Assembly: GCA_026874595.1 (NCBI GenBank)
Contig: CM049307.1
Coordinates: 1,699,579 to 1,763,578, forward strand
Length of the DNA stretch: 64,000 nt
Origin: Sipunculus nudus
Taxonomy: Eukaryota; Annelida; Sipuncula; Golfingiida; Sipunculidae
Direction: 5' to 3'
The notes beneath the pieces are model-generated. The model did not search any database. It was given only the letters and a program-made list of their open reading frames with translations, and was not told the origin of the DNA. Shown piece after piece: positions 30,259 to 41,717 of the stretch (positions within the stretch are counted from its first letter, which is position 1; every line of letters starts with the position of its first letter). Position numbers and translations under genes: made by a program.

Positions 30259-32560
30259 CTCTCTCAAGTTTGTTCGAATGGTTTGAGTTTAGTGATTTTT
30301 AGCCGAGTTACAGGAAGTTGAACTTAGTCATCTGTCAAAAAAACTTACTAAAATTTATATCACAGAAACGGCTGGAGCTATCATTACCAATTTTTATGCC
30401 AATGTTGGTCACATGAGTCATATCTGAAATTGAGGTATTGGTGGCGCCACCTGCATAGGCCTTTTTTGTACGGGGGTCATCAGTTCCCGTATTAACTGAG
30501 GGCTACAAAAAAACTTCTTCTCTGAAACCATAAGGCTAAATTGTTTAATATCGCACAGAAATGATCCTAGGGAAGTGCTTTATGAAGTTTGTTCAAATGG
30601 TCTCAGTTCAGTGAGTTATGGGAATCTGAATTTAGTCAATGCCATAACAGCCCATTTTAGCTAAGTGGCTACAAAGATCTTCTTCTCAAAAAACCACTGG
30701 GCCAAATTCTTAAATCTCACACATTAATTATCCTTAGATGTTGATTATCCAAGTTTGTTAAACTGTTTTGGTTCAGTGATTTTTGGCTGAGTTATGGGAA
30801 GCTTAACTTAGCCATTTTGCTGTATTTTCCCATATGAGTTAAAAACCTGCAAAACGTTTTTTGACTGACGCCACTGAGGCCAATTTGTTTAATATTTTAC
30901 ACGAATTATCCCCAGAATAATTCTTATAACAATTGTCTTTTATGGTTCCAAAGAATTTTGGCTGAATTATAATAATTGGATTGAGTGATTTTACCATGTA
31001 TGTTAACTTCGTGAAGCAGATACATCTAGCCTGGCACCAGTTTATCAGCATTTGTTACATCACCATGCCTCTAGACATTTAGATTTCAGGTTATCTATGG
31101 TTAATATTGACAAGAATGTTTTTTAAAAGCTTTTAAAAAATGTAGATTTATGATTATATATATTCCTCATGCCAGGCAATGTTTACAATCACAGGTATAC
31201 AGCTCTCTGTGGGTATAAAAAGATGGCTGTACATGGATTATAGATAATTGGTATCCATACTCAACTAAATTCAAGATTTTGCCATCAGTGAGATGTATCT
31301 GTATTATAATTTTACATTCATTATGCATTTGTAGTAATTTTTAGCGAACCTGTGAGCTAATGCGATGGTGTGGGAGTGTCCATCGTCTGTACGTTAACCC
31401 ATACTATCTCAAAAACGACTGGAACTAGCATCATGAAATTTAATGCAAAAAATTAGCCATCTGAAAATACAGAAAATAATTATAATTATCTCCTCCAAAA
31501 CAGCCAAGCCAAATTGTTCAATATTTCTCAGAAATAATCTTTTATACAATCTCTCTCAAGTTTGTTCGAATGGTTCAAGTTCGGTGAATTTTGGTCGAGT
31601 TACAGGAAGTTGAACTTTGTCATCTGTCAAAAAAAGCATACTGAAATGACAATCTCAGAAACAGTCGTAGCTATCATTACCAAATTTTATGCCAGTGTTG
31701 GTCACATGAGTCATATATGAAATTCAGGTATTGGTGGGGCCCCCTTTCATTGACCTTTTTTCGTATGGGGGTCATTGGTCATCTGTACATTAACCCATAA
31801 TTTCTCAGGAATAGCAGGAGCTACCATCCCCAGATTTTATGCAATAATCTTTCACATATCAAATGTGGGATTCAGCTTATTTTTTTGCTATCTACATTTA
31901 CTTAGATTTTATAGGGAAAAGCTGAAAAACCTTTAAAAGTCTTCTTCTTGTATACGGTCTAGCCAAATTGTTCAATATTTGACAAAAATGATCCCAGAGG
32001 CAAGCCCTCTCAATTTTGTTCAAATGGTTTGCATTTGATGAATTTTAGCGGAGTTACATGAATTTGAACAGTCATTTGGCCAAGTAAGCATACTGACATA
32101 GTAATCTCAGAAATGACAGAAGCTAGCATTACCAAGTATTGTGCAAATGTTGGTGACATGACTCATATTTGAAGTTGCAGATTTCGTGGTGCCAGCTACA
32201 TTGACCTGTTTTTTATGGGAAAAAAACTCATAATTTTAGCCTCTTTCAGCTTACAATGTTTATGATGAAACTGTCAAGTTGAATCTCTCAATTTTTCAAA
32301 AGAATTATCCTAGGACATGGTTCTTTCAATCATATCAGAATAGTTTGAGTTTCTTGAATTTTGATTGAGTCGTGAAAAGCTTAAGGTTGGTCTTATGGCC
32401 ATTATTATGTCTATTTCAAACTGAGGACTGCAATAGTGTTCTTCTACAAAATTATTGTTTAATTATTACTTCTGTAACATTGCACAAAACTTTACGAGTT
32501 AGTCTTTGTTCAAGTTTACTTGAATTATTTTTGGCAAAATTATTTGACCTTTAACAATGA
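30259..32560. repeat. Diverged copies of a dispersed non-coding repeat module
   Basis: Related phrases recur: GTTTGTTCGAATGGTT (30267, 30590, 31560, 32018), GAGTTACAGGAAGTTGAACT (30302, 31598), CTGGAGCTATCATTACCA (30371; variants at 31665 and 32110), TTGGTCACATGAGTCATAT (30404, 31695, 32155) and GTACATTAACCCATA (31391, 31787). Spacing is irregular, so this looks like several degraded copies rather than a clean tandem array. No coding potential. Confidence 0.65.
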
Positions 32561-33454
32561 AAGGACTGTATCTTTTATTATTCTAGCTATTTTGATAAAA
32601 AGTTTATGAATATGTCAGCTTGAAAACAAGGGACGCATGGGTCACGGCGCTCAGCTGAATGTGACAGATATAAATGTATCACCATTGTTGTATATAGGTA
32701 TGTAAGATTTCATTTTGACAGATGTATTTTTTTGTATTAATTGTGTAGTTGAGCGGATTAGTAATATAGAAGTATCAGTATTTCAAATATGTACAACAAT
32801 ATGTGTCTAAAATATTGCATTGGGAATGACCAGATGTTGTAAATTGCAGAGGAAGGAAGTGGAGATTTGCAAGTATAAAAATACACATTTAATACATGTA
32901 CATCAAAGTAATTATGGAAAAGTAGAAAACTGATATGTTTCGGGAAGCAGTTGTTGCTGAATGGGAGAGGAAACAGAATGTCTCAAAGGTATCTATAGAG
33001 AAGAAATGAATAAAAAATAACATGATAAACTACCTTCCTGTAAATATCAAAATATTAAAGTCAGAAGGCCTAAAAAGTACAGTACAACGGAAATTCATAG
33101 TACAGTTTTTACCTTTAAAGGGAGTTAAAAGAAATAATATAAAATTAATATGAGTTGTTAAATATAATTTTTATGAAGCAAGCAATATTCTTTACCTTGT
33201 TACAGGTGGGACATGTTACGGGTGGGACAAAAAGATGTATTTTTTATCTGCTGTATAATCAATGCAACGGGCAGGCATACAAATTAGGTAAAACAGTTCA
33301 GGTTAGTGCATTTCTGCTAAAAGATTAAATTTTTATCTTCTCCCTAATTTCATAGTGTTATTCCACTGTTACGGGTGGGACAGTTATGATTACAGATATC
33401 TATCTTTTCAGATGAAACACTTTATTCTTATTTATACCCCAGACTCATATGAAA
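32561..33454. other. AT-rich sequence without genes
   Basis: It contains the conserved CATGGGTCACGGCGCTCAGC-like motif at about 32636-32655, and three copies of a GTTACRGGTGGGACA phrase (33199, 33215, 33366). Nothing else is recognised. Confidence 0.45.
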
Positions 33455-33600
33455 AACTAGTTATTTCTTGGCACTACAGGTGCCACAGTATCTCCAGACA
33501 ATTAACCCCCCCCCCCCCTTCAAGAATAGGCCCCCATCTTCAGCAGCATGTACTGACACTTGGCAAGCGTCTATGGTTTCTTCCATTTATTGATTCAAAT
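33455..33600. repeat. Dispersed repeat shared with 51040-51165
   Basis: Phrases TTTCTTGGCACTACAGGTGCC, a poly-C run, and CAGCATGTACTGACACTTGG occur in the same order at 51040-51165 (there CACCGCAGGTGCCAGAGTA and CAGCATATACTGACACTTGG). Confidence 0.7.
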
Positions 33601-34554
33601 AAAAAGCTGTGAACAAATCCATTTTCAAATGAGCATACACTATATCTGATAAGTATATATTGTAATGTGTAATACACAAATATGTGGTATTAAACTATTT
33701 AATAATACACCTGAACATTTCCCTATTTGGCCCATCTGGAACATAAATGTTACAATGTAACTGATATTTTATTAGTATTTTAAAATATATTATTTAAGCA
33801 CATAAACGGGGGGGGGGGGGGTTGATTTATTAACATTCCAGTGCACCAACTTTTGAACATTCTTAAATAAGATTTTGTGACCAACTAAAACATATCAGGC
33901 TATAGCAGAATATGAGATCTATACTATTACCATGATCATTATTTGGCTTTTTGTTAAGCTGTTGACAGTTCAGCAGTTTACAATATTCAATTAAATCTAT
34001 TGTTTTTAAATATTTACAAACATAATATTCCCATTCCACAGGTGGAAGGACCTGATTCGAGGGGTAGGAGGCGGAGGATGAGAGTTTAAAAACACCTTTG
34101 TACCTCTGTATATTTTTTCTTTATTTACCAGTAATAAATTTCATGCAGTTGCTAGAAGAATATTGTCCCAAACAAATACTTAGTGGCAGGGAGTGAGAAT
34201 AGTTACAACACCTTTGCATAAACATACAGGATACAAAATTTAATCCAAAAGTGCTTACAGGTAAAAAAAAGTTTTATTCATTATTATTGAATATTTCAAA
34301 ACAAACAGAGAGATAGAAAAACAAAGCAAATCACTTAATTTTCCATTCTACCGAGGCAGAAAAATACTGAACGAATGTTTGTATTAGATCCTCATTTTTG
34401 TAATACATCAATTTTTTGTTAAGGGAAATTTTTGACAAAATTTATAAATTTTACTATACATTTACAGTATATACCAATTATATCTGAAAATTTAATTTGA
34501 ATAACGATTCTAAATTGCATCAACATCTATAGTTAATCTGCTCAGGCAACGTCA
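33601..34554. other. AT-rich sequence without genes
   Basis: Nothing recognised apart from a poly-G run at about 33809-33820 and short homopolymers. Confidence 0.4.
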
Positions 34555-34920
34555 CACGTATTTATTTTTTCTTAAATATATTTTTGAAATTTGCAAAAAA
34601 AAAAATAAATATCGGAAATTGATTTAGGAAAAGTTGTATACATTGGATCAGAAACAGCAATGCAATTTAAGAATGCAATATATCTGGGTGGGGGGGGGGG
34701 AGGAGGGGGGAGGGGGGGGGAAGGTCAGGGTTGCCATGTGATCCTACATTTGTGACAGCAGTGTTGCATCACTAATAAGTTCACCAAGGCAAAGCTGTAG
34801 GGACCAGACATGGCTGGCCTGTAGGTTCAAAATGTAAATACATTAGAGCCTCGAAAAACTTCAATAACTAGAATAATTTTTAAGCTTTTACTTTCAAATT
34901 TCAGAATCTAACAGATTAAA

Positions 34921-34959
<39 letters not shown>

Positions 34960-35400
34960 TGACTGTGAAAAGTAAATCAAATGTTCTTACAAGAAAGAAT
35001 ATGCCATGGTCAAACTTGGGCAAAATTTAAGGTACCAAATTTATATTTTTGCTAATATTTAAAAAAATTTTTACTGATTTTGATCTAATTTTTGGTATAC
35101 AATTAAATTTTGAATAACTAAAGTTGTATTTCTGAAAAAAAAAGTCTCTAGATTTAACATTTTTGGTCTTAAGTGACCAAATATCTTCCCTGATTTTTTT
35201 ACAAATATCTTCCTTGATTTTTTTTACAAAGTCCATTATGTTTGGGCCCATAACTTTTTTAAATTATATAATACAGACTAAATTTCTGACATGTACATAG
35301 GAATTATATAGTGGAATGTATATGGTAAATATGAAGAAAAACAGGTGAGTGGTTTTGATATTAGGCAGTCTTGAAGTATGAAAAGATTTTTAATAGAAAC
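34555..35400. repeat. Dispersed repeat, copy A of a direct pair
   Basis: From GTATTTATTTTTTCTTAAAT onward it matches the segment from 35407 that is split by the pogo-like element and resumes at 36763. Shared phrases include AGTTGTATACATTGGATCAG, GGTTGCCA, GACCAGACATGGCTGG and TCTTAAGTGACCAAATATCTT. It has a (TA)n tract at 34922-34962 that is short in copy B. Confidence 0.85.
34688..34721 (+). repeat. G-rich tract
   Basis: Long runs of G broken only by single A or AA. The corresponding place in copy B (36862-36885) is also G-rich. It is capable of G-quadruplex formation on this strand. Confidence 0.7.
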
Positions 35401-35406
35401 ACAGAT

Positions 35407-37740
35407 GTATTTATTTTTTCTAAACAAATATTTTTTAAATTTGCAAAATAGAATATACAGTGAAAACTTGTCTAACGGACCCCTCATTAAGGCGGACAAC
35501 TGGCTATAACGGACAAGATAGTTAAGTCCCTTCAAAATTCCCTATATGTTATGTATAAGCGGAACCTCTGTAAGGTGGACACCTCACTACTGCGGACAAC
35601 GGACAGCAGATTTCAACTCAAACCAACATTCTAAGAGTAAATGAACCTGACAAATGCGGACACGATACGCCACCTCCGGTGGACACTGATCACTCGCCCC
35701 GGGCAACATCAAAGACCACCGGTACTGTTGCTGTCCCCGGGACTGGAACACAAAGGATTATGCAATCCCCAGTTGTAACCTTAATGCGTGTCCGTGCTCA
35801 TGTCACGGTGTGATGTGCTCTTAGGTTTAACACATCAAATATGAAGCATTAAACATCGTGTCACTTTATTCCACGGTTGATCATTCAGACGTTGCGAAGC
35901 TGCATATTTTTCGCTCGACCGCGGGGTCAATAAATTGATAAAACGGCTAGTGATTTCCCATGCGTCCCTGACCTCACCACGCAATATCTAACTGTAAAAT
36001 TTGCCACTTTGTTACAGCAGGCTGTTTGATATTAATCAATCGGTTTTGCTCAGTATACCTAAAACTGATCTGCTCAGTGTCAAACATCTGCTCGCTCCTT
36101 AGCTGTTTGTGCCGTGCCGCCGTGCACAAGTTCCTCGGGGTTCGTTTAATCTCGGGTGACTTCAACATTAAAGCAAATCAAACCAAACAACCATCATCAA
36201 AGAAAATTTCATATAGGCTAAAGCTTCATTTACCTTTAAAAACGATTGTTCTCAGGTTCATAGCCATTACAATCTTCACATTATCAACGTCGTCATTATC
36301 TTTGAGATAATCGCATTTCGACAGCTGAACTAGGTGTGTTTCAGGCAATGCCGCCAGGTGGCATCACACGTACTCCTGGGCGTGAGCTTAGGCTTTCTGA
36401 GAATGTCAAGCTTATTCGACAATGTGATCCAGCGAAAAAGAGCGTATGCGAGTATATGAACATTGTTTTTACGGATGTCTTCATAGACTTTTCTCCTTAT
36501 ATTGTTCACTACTTGAGATAAGTAAAAATAATCATAGTTTGTATTTGAATACTGAAAGCATTATGTGTGCATGAATATGTTGTACATATACATGAAATCT
36601 GATATAATACAATAAACATGCACGCTCTTGCAGCTGTTCGTTGTCTTTATTTATAATCCCTCAGTTATCAACCAAGGTCAACCTGTCTAATAAGGACACC
36701 TCACTATAAAGGACAAAATGATTGAGTCCCTTGACTGTCCGTTTTAGACAAGTTTCACTGTATATGAAAATAGCACTTGATTCAGGATTGGAAAAGTTGT
36801 ATACATTGGATCAGAAACAGCAATCGGTTAAAGAATGTAAGTAATACAACATATCTGGTTGGGTGGGTAGGGGAGGGGGGGGGGCAGGGTTGCCACATGT
36901 GATTCTACATTTGTTAAAGCAGTGTTGCATCACTAAAACGTTTAACCAGACAAGGCTGTAAGGACCAGACATGGCTGGTCTGGAGGTTCAAAATGTAAAT
37001 ACATTAGAGCCTCAGAAAAACTTCAATAACTAGAATAGTTTTTAAGCTTTTACTTTCAAATTTCAGAATTTAACAGATTAAATCTATATATATACCGACT
37101 GTGAAAAGTAAATTAAATGTTCTTACAAGAAAAAAACGTGCCACGGTCAGACTTGGGCAAAATTTAAGGTACCAATTTTATATTTTTGTCAATATTTAAA
37201 AAATATTAACAGATTTTGATCTAATTTTTGGTATACAATGAAATTTTGATTAATTAAAGTTGTATTACTGAAAAAAAAGTCCCTACCTTTAACACTTTTG
37301 GTCTTAAGTGACCAAATATCTTTCCTGATTTTTTTACAAAGTTCATTATGTTTAGGCCCATAACTTTTTAAAATTAAATAATACTGACTTAATTTCTGAC
37401 ATGTACATAGAAACTATATAGAGGAATATTTATGGTAAATATGAAGAAAACCAGATGAGTGGTTTTGATATTAGGCATTCCTGAAGTGTGAAAATAGATT
37501 TCTAATAAAAAATTGAGGTTTTTCCTTAATATCTCGAAAGAACGAAGTCCTATTGACCCAATTTTTGACATGGTAGGAGATTTTGGGTACATCTAACTGT
37601 ATGCCAAATTTCAGATTCGTAGGTCCAATGGTGTTGAAACGTGCCAGTCTTACGGACGGACATCCGGACGGACGGACGGACGGACGACGGACAATGGACC
37701 ACGACTATAGCTCGGATGACTTATAGTCAGCCGAGCTAAA
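35407..37740. repeat. Dispersed repeat, copy B, split by the pogo-like element
   Basis: Excluding 35458-36762, it is colinear with 34555-35400 and extends further right. It ends with a GGACGGAC run and the interleaved hairpin ACTATAGCTCGG ... TATAGTCAGCCGAGCTA (37698-37737). The same terminus closes the copies at 50893 and 55742. Confidence 0.85.
35458..36760. mobile_element. Pogo/Tigger-like DNA transposon, non-autonomous, 1303 bp
   Basis: Terminal inverted repeats begin CAGTGAAAACTTGTCTAA (left) and CAGTGAAACTTGTCTAA (right, reverse complement), flanked by TA on each side (35456-35457 and 36761-36762), the target preferred by Tc1/mariner/pogo elements. Subterminal phrases with GCGGACAC and AAGGACACCTCACTA recur on both sides. 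Near 36348-36450 a frame reads MPPGGITRTPGRELRLSENV with a downstream KLIRQCDPAKKSVCEYM, resembling the N-terminal helix-turn-helix of a pogo/CENP-B type transposase. The catalytic domain is absent. Confidence 0.8.
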
Positions 37741-38450
37741 AAGGCATTTAACCAAAGTCTTTCAGTATGTGTAAACAGATTTACTTACAGGCTAAGATTG
37801 AGTCTGCATCTATAAATAGGTTGAGAAACTGCCAACTGTTTCAGATTTGGCAACATATCAAGAGTTCATTCGGTGCAGCCAGATATAGGTCAAGAGTTCA
37901 ATCAGTGCAGCCAAGCATAAGGCATGTGATCACCTCATGGGTGACATGTGAACACCTCATGGGCACCATGTTGTCACCTCATAGGTAGCATGTGATCACC
38001 TCATGAGTATCATGTGATCACCTCATGGGTTTCATTCCCCTCAGGGCTACATGTGGAGCCAATCTGTGAGCTTATGCAATGGTGTGGCTACTATTTCAGA
38101 TTTGGCAACAGGCCAAAGGTCTGTCTTGATCTATTCATAGCTAAGCAGACTGCCAACTGTATCAGATAAGGCAACAGGTCAAGAGTTCGCTCAATGCAGC
38201 CAGGTATAGGTACGGAAGTCACTCAGTGCAGTAGCTGCATTCTATTTATACCCTTGGCAGACTGCCCACTGCATCAGATTTGGCACCAAATTTCAGCCTG
38301 GATCTATTTATAGCTTTATGCAACAGGTCAAGAGTACACTCAGTGCAGCCAGGTACAGGTCAAAAGTTCACTCAGTCTAGCCAGGTGCAGGTCATGAGTT
38401 CACTCAGTGCAGTAGCCTGAGCTAACAATATGTCACAGTTCAATCGGGGC
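37741..38450. repeat. Diverged short tandem repeats
   Basis: Two interleaved themes: GTGATCACCTCATGGGT-type units (37925-38035, about 27-30 bp), and CAAGAGTTCACTCAGTGCAG-type units (37858-38420). No coding content. Confidence 0.6.
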
Positions 38451-38829
38451 AACTGACTTTCTCACCTAAGCCTGGTCAGCCCCATGCATCAGACTCAAGG
38501 TAAGTTTGATGTATTGGTCGGATATCTTGGCCTGTCTATGTGTCTTTGATGGCTTTCTCGTTCACAAGACAGGTGTCGCCACCTACAATTACTTTTGCAC
38601 AGTGTATGAGCCTGCTTATTTCTACAGAGGGATTTGATATATCAGCATGAAATTGGGCATATTTATACATATCGAATAGCTTTGTCGTATAAAAGACTGA
38701 TGGTACCAGTGTGTGTCCCTGCTTATTTCTCAGTTTGACTGAGATATGGTTATATCCTATGGATCTGTTATTTCGTTGCCTTTTTCATTAATAAGTTTTC
38801 TCAAAAACGTTTGTGCTTTTCTGCTCTTT
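38451..38829. other. Non-coding sequence
   Basis: No gene. It may continue a dispersed repeat (phrases such as GTGTATGAGCCTGCTTATTTCT near 38602-38623, with a variant at 38708). Confidence 0.4.
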
Positions 38830-39690
38830 TCAAGACCTGTAAAATGCTTACTGTTCCTTTCACCATCATACCATTGCGCTCTTGACCTCAAATTATGCCA
38901 TCAGTAATGTAATTATAATGATCATCTAGTTGTTTCGAAGATTTATGTATTTGTCCATAGCCTCTGGTTCAGAATTAATATTTCTCTCTATTTCTTTAAT
39001 TTCGTTTTCAAGGCAAAGTATTTTTTCTCTCTTAACTTTAGCTTATTTCTTTGAGAAACTCAAAAAATTTTAAATTTAAGGAATTCCCACAACTTTCTGT
39101 GGTCAACCGTTTCGTAACATTTAGAAAAATTCTTTCTTCCATAAAGGAACATTCTCTGATAATTGTTGACAATAATCATTATTCAGGACCATGGCCTTAG
39201 CTATGTTTATTATTAAAACTAATGGTAACAGCCGAATGGTCTGTGGACACAGCTGGAATTACATCAGTGGATGACACACATTGTTGCAGACTATTTGACA
39301 CAAGATAGTAATCCAGTTTCTTTTGTCACAGAGGTGTTAATGACCTCCATGTAAACTGACGAACAGTCGGGTTTCGCGGTCTCCAGATATCACACAAGTC
39401 AAGAGACTCAATAATATTTTCAAGCGTCATTATTGTGCGAATTATTAAAGGAGAAGTATCCGAATCCTGATCCCTTAATGACAACGCACAATTAAAGTCT
39501 CCGCCCCAAATGATATTTGTATTTTCATTTATATCATTATCCTGTAAATGGTTATGCAGTTTGCATAAAAAAGGGGACTTGATTTTTTTCAATATTTGGA
39601 AAATATGAATTAATAAAGAAAAGATAGGAACCTTACAACAAGCAGTATAAAATAATAAGACGTCCAACATATGCATTTATTCAAAACGAA
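38830..39690 (-). pseudogene. Endonuclease fragment of an L1-like LINE
   Basis: The minus strand reads IIWGGDFNCALSLRDQDSD and LCDIWRPRNPTVRQFTWRSL (39326-39676). Then, in another frame, KKLDYYLVSNSLQQCV and STDHSAVT (39215-39310). GGDFN and TDHS are the metal-binding and catalytic boxes of APE-type LINE endonucleases. The K/E-rich linker toward the RT continues to about 38830 with stops. N-terminal endonuclease and RT are missing, so both ends are truncated. Confidence 0.8.
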
Positions 39691-39757
39691 CATGTGACGG
39701 TTCATGATTTTTAATATGAAGCCAAATTAATGTAGCCCTGACTCACAATGGTTCTGT

Positions 39758-40767
39758 ACATACCTGGCTTGTTGATTTTCATGTACATACATAATGAGTT
39801 TTGATAACTGGCTTATTAATGTCCGTGTACATATATAATCAGTTATGATATCTGGCTTATTAATGTCCGTGTACATACATAATGAGTTTTGATATCTGGC
39901 TTATTAATGTCCGTGTACATACATAATGAGTTTTGATATCTGGCTTATTAATGTCCGTGTACATACATAATGAGTTTTGATATCTGGCTTATTAATGTCC
40001 GTGTACATACATAATGAGTTTTGATATCTGGCTTATTAATGTTCGTGTACATACATAATGAGTTTTGATATCTGACTTATTAATGTTCGTGTACATACAT
40101 AATGAGTTTAGATATCTGGCTAATTAATGTTCGTGTACATACATAATGAGTTTTGATATCTGGCTTATAAATGTTCGTGTACATACATAATGAGTTTTGA
40201 AATCTGGCTTATTAATGTCCGTGTACATATATAATCAGTTATGATATCTGGCTTATTAATGTCCGTGTACATACATAATGAGTTTTGATATCTGGCTTAT
40301 TAATGTTCGTGTACATAAATAATGAGTTTTGATACCTGGCTTGTACATAAATAATGATTTTTGATACCTGGCTTGTACATAAATAATGAGTTTTGATATC
40401 TGGCTTATTAATGTTCGTGTACATACATAATGAGTTTTGAAATCTGGCTTATTAATGTCCGTGTACATACATAATGAGGTTTGATATCTGGCTTATTAAT
40501 GTTCGTGTACATATACAATGAGTTTTGATACCTGGCTTGTACATAAATAATGAGTTTTGATATCTGGCTTATTAATGTCCGTGTACATACATAATGAGTT
40601 TTGATATCTGGCTTATTAATGTCCGTGTACATACATAATGAGTTTTAATATCTGGCTTACTAATGTCCGTGTACATACATAATGAGTTTTAATATCTGGC
40701 TTATTAATGTTCGTGTACATACATAATGAGTTTTAATATCTGGCTTATTAATGTTCGTGTACATACT
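39758..40767. repeat. 44-bp tandem repeat, about 23 units
   Basis: The unit contains TTTGATATCTGGCTTATTAA, GTCCGTGTACATACATAATG and GAG. Variants lack the middle part (short units at 40332-40400 and 40530-40552). 44 is not a multiple of 3, so open frames across it are accidental. Confidence 0.95.
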
Positions 40768-40950
40768 GGATACAAGGGCATGGGGCCTATAAATATTCAT
40801 GTAGCGAAGAAATGCTTGGCATCAGGTTTTTTCAATATATAAATGTGATTTTAACAAAATATAAAACATATAAAATATTAAAACTAGCGATAGGCTATGG
40901 GTTCTGTCAAACAAACGATGTCAGAGAGACCGATTATGAGTGTACACACA

Positions 40951-41003
<53 letters not shown>
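40951..41003. repeat. (TA)n microsatellite
   Basis: About 53 bp of TA followed by CACACATACA. Confidence 0.9.
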
Positions 41004-41012
<9 letters not shown>

Positions 41013-41039
41013 ATTTATCTCTCGGGTCTGCATCTTTAG

Positions 41040-41299
41040 CGTGCAGAAGGCGAGTTCACGAAGTGCTACAATCAAAGGTCCAGACATTTACTGTGGCTAT
41101 GAAAGAATCGCAAAAGAAAATCGAACATGGCACTTGTACAACAGTAGAGCAACTGGGACCAAGTGAAGTGCCCCGGTCAGATATACATTCTGGGCCCAGG
41201 TACAGATATGAAAAGTTCACGGGTGATATTGCGACATTCAAATTGTGGGATATCGTACACCATATATCGAAAGAACAACACCAATTTGGGAAGAAATAA
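41040..41299 (+). CDS. Possible terminal exon of an unknown protein
   Basis: A splice-acceptor-like GTCTGCATCTTTAG ends at 41039. The following frame runs 85 codons to TAA at 41297-41299, with pieces VHEVLQSKVQTFTVAMKESQ and YEKFTGDIATFKLWDIV. Composition looks protein-like (balanced charge, few low-complexity runs). I recognise no domain. The same frame is open upstream only through the TA microsatellite, which is why I treat it as an exon and not as a full ORF. It could equally be a chance frame. Confidence 0.25.
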
Positions 41300-41652
41300 C
41301 ACTGAGATGAATTTCACATGTACAAGTTTATTACATTTCTTTTCCATTAAGGACTTCATTTAGCAATGGGCAAATAACATGCAATGGCAAAAAAGCTACA
41401 CCACACTGTTCGGAATGGCGACCAAGACAGGATCTAATGTGATCGCTCAGTTTGCATAAAGGAACTAGATGTGTTAATTGCATGTATAGAAAAATGTCAT
41501 TGGACACTTGCATGTTATATCTGTATTATAAATTTATTAAAGTGTAGCATTTAAATGCTCCTACATGGTATGACATATTGTTCTCTATGCGCTTTTTGTG
41601 CAACGGCCTTCTACGCTTAAACTTGAGCTTCACAATGCTCTACCTGTCTGCT

Positions 41653-41654
<2 letters not shown>

Positions 41655-41716
<62 letters not shown>
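41655..41716. repeat. (TA)n microsatellite
   Basis: About 62 bp of TA. Confidence 0.95.

Positions 41717-41717
<1 letters not shown>

Noticed and set aside
30259-32560. Clean tandem array
   Set aside because: Related phrases recur but at irregular spacing and order, so it is better described as several degraded dispersed copies.
40884-41299. Frames with long YIYIYI stretches
   Set aside because: The alternating residues are the translated TA microsatellite; only the part after 41040 was considered, as a weak exon candidate.
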